From Ancylobacter oerskovii (GTDB lineage: Bacteria > Pseudomonadota > Alphaproteobacteria > Rhizobiales > Xanthobacteraceae): a DNA stretch of 64,000 nt. The stretch spans positions 89,424 to 153,423 of the forward strand of contig NZ_JAHBGB010000044.1 in assembly GCF_018390555.1 (NCBI RefSeq). The letters are read 5' to 3'. The translations under genes were made by a program, and so were the position numbers. Below, piece by piece: positions 24,730-32,700 of this stretch (position 1 is its first letter; each line of letters begins with the position of its first letter). Under the pieces are notes generated by a model. It did not search any database. It was not told the DNA's origin and saw only the letters and a list, made by a program, of their open reading frames with translations.

Positions 24730-26810
24730 AGCGCAGCGGCCGCAAGCAATCCGCCTTCACCGCCGGCGAGCTCGCCGGATCGGTGTGGGAGCGCGACGAC
24801 TTCAAATATTTCTGGGTCGGCCTGCGCGAGGCCGTCAATGTCGACATCACGCCACAGGGCGGCCTCAAGGTGCGTCCCGGCCTGCGTCACCGGGCGCAGC
24901 TTCCGATGTCGGCCTGCCGGCTGTTCGGCTTCACCGCCTCGAATGGCGCGGTCTATGACATCGTGGCCCGGGCCGGCGCCTTCGATATCTACCAGGGCGG
25001 TATCCTGCAGGCGAGCGCCGTGCATGACTACACGGTCGGCCAGCTGGCCGACCTGGTCGTGGCGCAGCAGCTCGACACGGCCATTCTCACACATGCCGCG
25101 AAGCGTACCATGCGGCTGGCGCATTTCGGGCCGACCAGCTGGGTGCTCGAGGCGGCGCCGCTGGCGGGCATTCCGCTCTACGACTATGGCGGGGCCTACA
25201 CCAACGGTGTCGCCGCCGAGTGGGACATCGAATTGATCGGGTTCCGAGAGGGCGATCCGCCGAACAATGCGGACGTCATCTGGACGCTGACGGTCAACAA
25301 CGCCGAGACGACGGCGCTGCGAGCGAGCATCACCTCCACCACCGTGGAGGACGCTGACCAGACGGCCGCCACCATTCTCGCGGCGCTGCTCGACCTTCCC
25401 AATGTCGGGCCCGGCATCCAGGTCCTGGTGCTGTCCGCGAGCGAGGACCGGTTCCGGGTGATCTTTACCGGGGCGGAGAACACCGGCGACAACTGGGCGG
25501 TGTCCGGCCGCGTGGTGAACAAGGCCGATGCCGCCGTGGTGTGCTCCAAGCGCACGGTCGGCGTCACCGCCGGCGAGGATGTGATCTCGGACGTGCGGGG
25601 CTGGCCGCGCTGCGCCGCCTTCTATCAGCAGCGCCTGCTGCTGGGCGGCTTGGCCGGCATCCCGAATGCCTACCTGGTCTCCCGTATCGGTGACTATTTC
25701 AACCTCGATCAGCGTCTCGACACCGCCGCCGGCGCCTTCATGGTGCCGATGGACACGTCGGGCGGCGAGGTGATCGAGCGGATCGTCGCCGGCCGGGATC
25801 TGCTGATCCTCACCAGCGAGGCGGAATATTCGATCTCCGATCGCGAGCTGAGCAAGACGTCGCCGCCGGTGCATGTCGAGGCCAGCCGCAACGGCGCGCG
25901 CGGCCGCGCCATCGCGGAAAACGAGGGGGCGGTGCTGTTCGCCTTCTCCGAAGGTGGCGGGATCGGTGAGCTCCGCTGGACGGATGTGTCCGGCAATTAT
26001 GTGACCGGGGATCTCGGCCTCCTGGCGCCGCACCTGGTGCGCGACGTGGTGGATCTCGCGGTGCGCGGAAAGACCGGTTCGCAGCAGGGCAACCGGATCG
26101 GCCTGGTGCGCGAGGATAGCAGCCTGGTGCTCGGCACCCTGCTGCGCGACCAGGAGGTGACGGCCTTCAGCCAGGTTGCCAGCGACGGCCAGTTCCTCGC
26201 CGTCTCCTGCAATGGCCGCAACGATCTCATGGTGCTTGCGCAGCGTTCGGCCGGCGCGGGAGCCCTCGGCAGCCTCGAGGTGTTCGAAGAGGGGCAGCTG
26301 CTCGACCAGGCGACCACGGTGACGCTCGACCCGCCCGGCACCGTTGTCGGCGGCCTGACGCTGTTCGAAGGCGCCGAGGTGTGGGCGATCGCGGATGGCG
26401 ACGTGCTCGGCCCGTTCACTGTCGCCGGCGGCAGCATCACGATCGGCAAGGTGGCGAGCTCGGTGACGGTCGGCCGCTGGACGCCGCCGCGGATCTCCAC
26501 GCTGCCGCTGGCGCGCGAGGTCGGGCCGAAAATCGTCGTTGTCGGCAAGGGACGGATCCATTCGGTGCATCTCAACCTCGAGGACACCACGTCCGTGGCG
26601 ATCGCCGTCAATGGCGGGCCGGCGCGGGATATCCCGCTGTTCCCGATAGACAGTATCGAGGCCGGCACGCCCGAGCTCTCCCTGGGCTTCACCGGGCGCC
26701 GCTCGATCCGCAACCTGCGCGGCTTCCGCGATGACCCCTATGTGACCATCACGCAAGTGCGGCCCGGGCGGCTCACCCTCAAATCCATCGTTGTCGAGGC
26801 CGCGCTATGA
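24726..26810 (+). CDS. Tail tubular protein B-like nozzle protein (T7 gp12-like)
   Basis: 694 aa from the ATG at 24726. The N-terminus (SAFTAGELAGSVWERDDFKY, then GLREAVNVDITPQGGLKVRPG) is the hallmark of the podoviral nozzle/stabilisation family. A long beta-rich body includes AYLVSRIGDYFNLD and a C-terminal IYDSIEAG-like region. It forms the short tail below the adaptor ring. Confidence 0.75.
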   Translation: MKRSGRKQSAFTAGELAGSVWERDDFKYFWVGLREAVNVDITPQGGLKVRPGLRHRAQLPMSACRLFGFTASNGAVYDIVARAGAFDIYQGGILQASAVHDYTVGQLADLVVAQQLDTAILTHAAKRTMRLAHFGPTSWVLEAAPLAGIPLYDYGGAYTNGVAAEWDIELIGFREGDPPNNADVIWTLTVNNAETTALRASITSTTVEDADQTAATILAALLDLPNVGPGIQVLVLSASEDRFRVIFTGAENTGDNWAVSGRVVNKADAAVVCSKRTVGVTAGEDVISDVRGWPRCAAFYQQRLLLGGLAGIPNAYLVSRIGDYFNLDQRLDTAAGAFMVPMDTSGGEVIERIVAGRDLLILTSEAEYSISDRELSKTSPPVHVEASRNGARGRAIAENEGAVLFAFSEGGGIGELRWTDVSGNYVTGDLGLLAPHLVRDVVDLAVRGKTGSQQGNRIGLVREDSSLVLGTLLRDQEVTAFSQVASDGQFLAVSCNGRNDLMVLAQRSAGAGALGSLEVFEEGQLLDQATTVTLDPPGTVVGGLTLFEGAEVWAIADGDVLGPFTVAGGSITIGKVASSVTVGRWTPPRISTLPLAREVGPKIVVVGKGRIHSVHLNLEDTTSVAIAVNGGPARDIPLFPIDSIEAGTPELSLGFTGRRSIRNLRGFRDDPYVTITQVRPGRLTLKSIVVEAAL

Positions 26811-27337
26811 GCTTCATCGCTCCGCTTTTCGCCTTCGGATCGGCGGCCGCGCCCGCTGCCGGTGCCGTTGCCGGTGCGGCGACCACGGGCGTTTCTGCCC
26901 TGTCGATTCTGTCGGGGGCGGCGTCGGTCATCGGCGTGCTCGGCAGCTTGGCGAGTGCCAACGCCCAGGCGGACAGCATGCGCGAACAGGCGGCACAGGT
27001 CGAGCTCGACGCCAAGCGCGAAGACAATCTGGGCTTGCAGCGCCGTACCGCCATGAAGCGCGAATTGCTCACGGTGCTGGGCCAGAACGACGTCAACGCC
27101 GCCGCCGCCGGCATCGACATCTCCTCGGGCATCGCCCAGGACATGAACGAGAGCGCAGAGACGGCCGCGGCGACGGAACTCTCTGTCGATCGTGCCGACC
27201 AGAACTATCGCGCCGCCCAGCTGCGCGCCCGGGCAGCGAACCTCCGCTCCCAGGCCACGGCGGTGCGGAAGGCTGGCGCGCTCACCGCCGCCGGCGGCAT
27301 CCTGCAGTCCGGCATCACCATGTACAATCGGGGCTGA
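26807..27337 (+). CDS. Internal virion (ejection) protein, small
   Basis: 176 aa. A long Ala/Gly-rich hydrophobic stretch near the N-terminus (about residues 12-50), an Arg/Ala-rich helical middle and DINAAAAGIDISSG. This is the composition of T7 gp14-type ejection proteins that enter the outer membrane during infection. First of three consecutive ejection-type genes, coupled by ATGA to the nozzle gene. Confidence 0.6.
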   Translation: MSFIAPLFAFGSAAAPAAGAVAGAATTGVSALSILSGAASVIGVLGSLASANAQADSMREQAAQVELDAKREDNLGLQRRTAMKRELLTVLGQNDVNAAAAGIDISSGIAQDMNESAETAAATELSVDRADQNYRAAQLRARAANLRSQATAVRKAGALTAAGGILQSGITMYNRG

Positions 27338-27339
27338 CG

Positions 27340-29754
27340 ATGGCGAACCGCCGATCCTCTTCGCCGGGCGGGTTCGAAACCGTCCGCGCGCGCGGGCAGG
27401 TCTCCGCGGCGATCTCCGGCGTCGTGCCGGACACCGGCGCCGCCGGCCAGGCCGTCGCGAATGTGTTCGGTGGCCTCGGGGCGCAGCTGGGCCGGATGGC
27501 GGATCGGGCGGCTGCACAACAGGGCGAGCTCGAGGGGCTCGCCGCCGGCGCGGCTGCCGGTGAGCCGAGCCTGCCAGCCGATGTCCAGATGCCGCCGGCG
27601 TCCCCGGCCGCGCCGGCTGCCGCGGCGACGCCGGCGCGCGTCGCCGGGTCGGCGGCGGATCTCGATCATCTCTCTGGCGGCGCAAAGGCGTTGCTCGCCG
27701 GCATCACGCGATCGGGAGCGGTGCCGGAGCTTCGGGTAACGTCGGGCTATCGCAGCGCGTCGCGCAATGCCGCCGCCGGCGGCGCCAAGGGCTCGCAGCA
27801 CCTGCACGGCAATGCGCTCGACATCGACATCAGCGGCTATAGCGACGAGCAGAAGGCTGCCCTGCTATCCGCCGCCGTCGCCAGCGGGGCGCGCGGCATC
27901 GGCATCTACAGGAGCGGGAACAGCCTGCATATCGACGCGCGCGAGAACCCGGCGGTGTGGGGCGCCCTGCCGAACGCCTATGCCGGCCATGGCGTCGACC
28001 GGGCGCCGGCCTGGGCGCAGCCGGCGCTGCGCCGGATGTTCGGCGAGCCGGGTGCGCCCGCCGCGCCGGTGCGCCTGGCGCTGCGCCGCGACAACACCAT
28101 CCGGGGCGATGCCTATGATGCGTCGGCGCAGCGAGCCTACGGCTGGCGCTTCGCCGCGGGCGTCGATAACGACCTTGCCAACGCCTATGAACAGTACCAG
28201 GACGATCCGGCGGCGTTCAACGGCGCGCTGCAGGCGACCCGCCAGCGCCTCCTCGAGGATCCCAATCTGCAGGATCCGCAGCTGCGCGAGGCGGCGCAGC
28301 GCCAGTTCACCGAACGGGCGCTGACCTATAGCCGGGCGGTCGAGCGTCGGGCCGTCGCGCGTGAGCGGGCGGATGCCTCGGCCGCCGCGGATGAACAGTT
28401 CCTCGCCGCGCGCGGCGATCTCGAGAAGCGCGCCTTCGTGCTCGCCGCCACACCCGAGGGGGATGCCGAGCTCGCGCGCGAGATGACGCGGCTCAACCGC
28501 ATCCTCGACAGCCAGGAAGCTTCCGGCAGCATCACGCCGGCGGAGGCTTCGCGACGCCGGCGCGAACTGACGGTGACGGCAGCGGCTTCCCGGGTGCGCG
28601 GCACATTCGAGACGCTGCCGGATCTCGCGGCAAAGCAGAAATTCGCCGCCGGCCTCACCGACGCCTGGTCTCGGAAGGAAGGGCCGATCTCGGAGCTGGA
28701 TTACAACGCAGTCTATGGGCTGCAAAACCAGCTGATCGGCCTTGCCAATGCCGAGCGCAACCAGCTGCGCAAGTCCTCGGTCGAGGGGCGCATGCAGCTG
28801 GCGGCGACCGTCAAGGATGACATCGCCAGCCTTCGCGAGACCGGCATGCCGGTCCTGATGGGCGGGAAGGAGCTCGATCCGGCCGACGTCGAGGCTGTCC
28901 TCGGCCCGCAGGCAGCCCTGAAATGGGCGGATGACCGCCAGCAAGCCAAGCGGCTCTATGACGCCACCTCAGATTTTCCGCTGCTGCCGGAGGCTGAGAT
29001 TGTGACGCGCCTCGAGGGGCTCGCCCCCGTGGCCGGTGAGGTCGATTTCGAGGATGACGCCCGGTTGCGCGACGCGGCCGCCAAGCGTGCCAAAGCCATC
29101 ATCGATCAGCGTCGCACGGATCCGGCCGCCGCGGTCGATGCCGCCTTCGACAACGTGAAGGCGGCCAAGGCGGCATTGAAGCCGGAGGATCCCGCGACCT
29201 ATCGCAACCTCGCCGCCCTGCGCATGGACGCCCAGGCGGAACTTGGCATTCCCGAGCTCGCCCGCCAGCCGCTCACGAAGAGCGAGGCGCAGGCGATCGC
29301 CGTCGGGATCACGCGCGCCACCAACCCGGCGCAGGCCTCGCGCGAGATCGCCTCGCAGGTGTCGCAGCGCTATGGCGACCAGGCCGACGAGGTGCTGACG
29401 CAGGTGCTCCGCTCCGCCGGCGCGGAGAAGGATGCCGCCGGCGATGCGGCCGCGCTGCTGCGCCGGATCGGTGTGGCGCAGCCGGTGCGCACCAGCGACG
29501 TCGCCGGCGACGTGGGGCGAGCCGAGGCAGCGGCGACGGGGCAGGTGAAGCGGCCGGCGGCCTTCAAGGAAGTGCCGACCTATCAATCGATCCGGCTGCT
29601 GCTGGACACCCCGGCGCTGGCGCCACAATTCGACGCCCGGTTCGGCGCCGGCTGGGCGCAATTCTACTTCGACACCCAGAAAGCCGACCAGGCGCGCGCG
29701 CTCGAGCGAGAGCGTGCGCAGGCGGCGGATGACAGCGGGAGCCCGACGCCGTGA
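27340..29754 (+). CDS. Internal virion protein with M15-type peptidoglycan peptidase domain
   Basis: 804 aa. Residues ~100-215 form a D-Ala-D-Ala/L,D-peptidase (M15) domain: SGYRS (about 135), SQHLHGNALDIDI (about 152-164, the SxHxxGxAxD metal motif) and a third metal ligand in LHID (about 196). The rest is long helical, rich in Ala/Arg/Glu, as in ejection proteins. It probably opens the cell wall for DNA entry, where T7 uses a transglycosylase in gp16. Pro/Ala linker at 80-105. Confidence 0.72.
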   Translation: MANRRSSSPGGFETVRARGQVSAAISGVVPDTGAAGQAVANVFGGLGAQLGRMADRAAAQQGELEGLAAGAAAGEPSLPADVQMPPASPAAPAAAATPARVAGSAADLDHLSGGAKALLAGITRSGAVPELRVTSGYRSASRNAAAGGAKGSQHLHGNALDIDISGYSDEQKAALLSAAVASGARGIGIYRSGNSLHIDARENPAVWGALPNAYAGHGVDRAPAWAQPALRRMFGEPGAPAAPVRLALRRDNTIRGDAYDASAQRAYGWRFAAGVDNDLANAYEQYQDDPAAFNGALQATRQRLLEDPNLQDPQLREAAQRQFTERALTYSRAVERRAVARERADASAAADEQFLAARGDLEKRAFVLAATPEGDAELAREMTRLNRILDSQEASGSITPAEASRRRRELTVTAAASRVRGTFETLPDLAAKQKFAAGLTDAWSRKEGPISELDYNAVYGLQNQLIGLANAERNQLRKSSVEGRMQLAATVKDDIASLRETGMPVLMGGKELDPADVEAVLGPQAALKWADDRQQAKRLYDATSDFPLLPEAEIVTRLEGLAPVAGEVDFEDDARLRDAAAKRAKAIIDQRRTDPAAAVDAAFDNVKAAKAALKPEDPATYRNLAALRMDAQAELGIPELARQPLTKSEAQAIAVGITRATNPAQASREIASQVSQRYGDQADEVLTQVLRSAGAEKDAAGDAAALLRRIGVAQPVRTSDVAGDVGRAEAAATGQVKRPAAFKEVPTYQSIRLLLDTPALAPQFDARFGAGWAQFYFDTQKADQARALERERAQAADDSGSPTP

Positions 29755-32700
29755 GCGACCAGGACAGCAGCGCCGCCATGGACACCAGCGTCTTCGACGC
29801 GGCGCAGACGGCGCCGGATACGCTGGCGCCGGGGCCTCGGCCGTCGCTCGTCGAGCGCTTCGAAGCGAATTTCGAGGCGGCCTCACGCTATGGCACGCTG
29901 CTCGGCGCCACCCGCGACGCGATCCACCCGGAGGCGGAAACCGGTCGCGAGGCCTTCGACGCCTATTATGAGAGCCTGCCGGGCTGGCAGAGCTGGGATG
30001 AAGGTCTGACGGCGCTCGCCGGCCAATTCGCCGGCTCGGCCACCGGCCTCGAGAACTACGTGCCGATCGGCGCCGGCGCCCGGCTGCTGCAGGCGATGGG
30101 CCGCAGCGGCACCGGCCTGTTCGCGCGGATCTTCGCCGGCGCCACGGACGCGGCGATTACCAATGTGGCGATCGACAGCGGCATTCAGGGGATCGAAATC
30201 GCCAGCGATCGCCGCGATGCCTTCAGCGCTTCGCAGCTGGCGATTTCCGCCGGACTGGGCGCGGCCGCCGGCGGCGCCTTCGGTGGCGCGGCCGAGATGC
30301 TCGCCCGGCGCCGGCCGGTGGGAGAGGTGGCGGACGCGTTGCCGGCGGCCGAGCCTTCGCCGGAATTGCGGGTCGATCCGCTCTCTCCATCCGACATGGC
30401 CGGATCCGCGCCGGCGCCCCGCGACACCGCCGCGCCGGTGGAACCGGTGCCGGATGCAATCGCCACCGAGCCGGCGATCGGTGAGGTGGTGCCCGGGGAA
30501 AGCCCGCTGCGCATCACGGTGCAGCGGGCGCCCGATGAGCCGGCGCCGGCGGCCGTGGAGCCGATCGCCACCGAGGCGCCGGCGGCTGGTGACGTCTCCG
30601 CACCGGCGGAGGCGGTGCCCTCCGAGCCGCCGACGCTCGGCGAGCAGCTGCAGCAGGCGGCCGAGGCGCGCGCCCAGGGCGTGCCGCCGCAGGACATCGC
30701 CAACATCGCCGCCGCCGCGCCGCGGGATCCGACGATCCGTTCGCCCGCCGGTCCCCGCGGCCCGCAGCGGCCGCGTCGCCTGGTGGAGTTCCTGTCGGAG
30801 CGCGGCGGTATTCGCGAGGAGGCCGGCGAGCTCGGCGCCATCAACGCCGGCAGTGTGTTCATTCCCCGCCTCGGCCCGCTCGTGCGTTCGCGGGGCATGG
30901 ATCTCGACGCGGCCCGGGCCGCTGCCGCCGAGGCCGGCTATTTCTCGCCGGCCTTCGGCACGCCGGAGGAAGCGGTTGCGCGCACCACGGTGCGCGATCT
31001 GCTCGACCTGATCGACGAGGACGTGCGGTTCAAGCGCGGCTATCGCGAGGCCGATGCGCCGGCGCTCGAGGCCTGGGAGAAAGCCCGGGGAGCGAAAGAG
31101 CGGCGGGCAGAGATCAACGGCCTGGTGCGTGATCTCGACGCCGATCCCGATATCTCGGCCGGCGGCCATGACGCGGCGACCAAGCGTCGGGTGGCTGAGA
31201 TCATGTTCGATGAGCGCATGTCCTTCGATGATGCGCTGGAACGAGTGCTCATGGAGGATTACTATGCCGGCACCTCGAACCCTGTGAGGCGCGACGATGT
31301 CCCTCTCGACGAAATACCCTTCGGACCCGAAGCGCTGGATCCTGACACCGCCGCAGCTGCGCGCCGAGGCGGACCGGATCGAGAAGGAAGCGGAGACGGA
31401 ACAGGATCCGAACCGCCGGGCGGTGCAGCTGAAGACGGTGGCGGGCTTCCGCCACGTAGCCCAGCTGAGGGAGAGGACGGCGGCCGCGCCAGCCTCGCCC
31501 GAAGCGGCCCAGCCGGCCAGCGTCCCGCCGGCGGCGTAGCCGGCCAGGCCGATCCGCCCAGCTTCACCCGCCTGCGCGATATCGCGAACCGTCTGCGCGA
31601 CGCGATCGACGTCCCCGCCGTTCGGCAGGGGCGCATGCGCATCAAGGGCGCCGCCGGCACCTATGACTTCAACAATGGTGCGCTGCGCGTCCGCCGCCAG
31701 GACGATTTCGAAACCTTCTCGCATGAGGTCGGCCACGCCATTCATGCCCGCTTCGGCGGCATCGATGGCGCCGGCGCCGGCGATCTTACGCCGCTGCTCA
31801 AGCGCTTCTCCGGCGAGCTCGAGCCGATGGCCTATGCCGGCGCCAACCCGAAACATCTCCTCGAGGAAGGGTTCGCCGAATGGTTCCGGCTGAACCTCAC
31901 CAATCCCGCCCAGGCGGCCGCCCGGGCGCCGCGCTTCACCGCCGAGTTCGGCGACTTCCTCGCCCGGCAGGCGCCAGAGCTGCCGGCGATGCTCGGGGAG
32001 ATCCGCGCCGCCTATCGTGATTGGACCACGCAACCCTCCGGCCGCGCGGTGCGCTCCACCATTGTGAGCTCGCGCCGGCCGGGCTGGTGGCGCCGTCGCG
32101 CCGACAGCGTGCGGCGCTATGGCTTGGGGGCCACGATCGCCGATGAGGTCGGCCGGGCCTATACCGCCTTCATCGACAACCTCAACCCGCTGCAGCGCTC
32201 GGTGCGGGCGCTGGCGAAGATCGCCTCGGAACAGGCCGGCAAGCCGATCGACCTCAAGGCCGTGGATGATCCCTACAAGCTGGCGCGCCTGTCGCGGAAC
32301 GCCCATGGCGCCGGTCACATGGACATCATGCACGGCGTGGTGCCCTATCGCGGCACCAATCCAGCCTCGCCGTCGCTTCGTGATGCCATTGTCGAGGCCA
32401 TGGCAGCGCCGAACGCGCTCGGCCGCTGGGACGATGAGAAGGCGGCCGAGTTCGGCGCCTATCTCTGGTCGCGCCGAGCGCTCGGCGAGTGGGAGCGTTT
32501 CGAGCGTGGCGACATTCCGAACGCGCCGGACAAGCTGAGCAAGGGCGATCACCTGGTCAACGTCCAGGAGGCCGAGGCGGCGAACCCGCAGTTCGTCACC
32601 GCCGCGGCGAAGGTGCATGATTGGGCGCTCGCCCTCTGGGAAAAGAAGCTGGCCGCCGGGCTGATCACGCCGGAACAACACGCCCAGGGGCTGGCGATCC

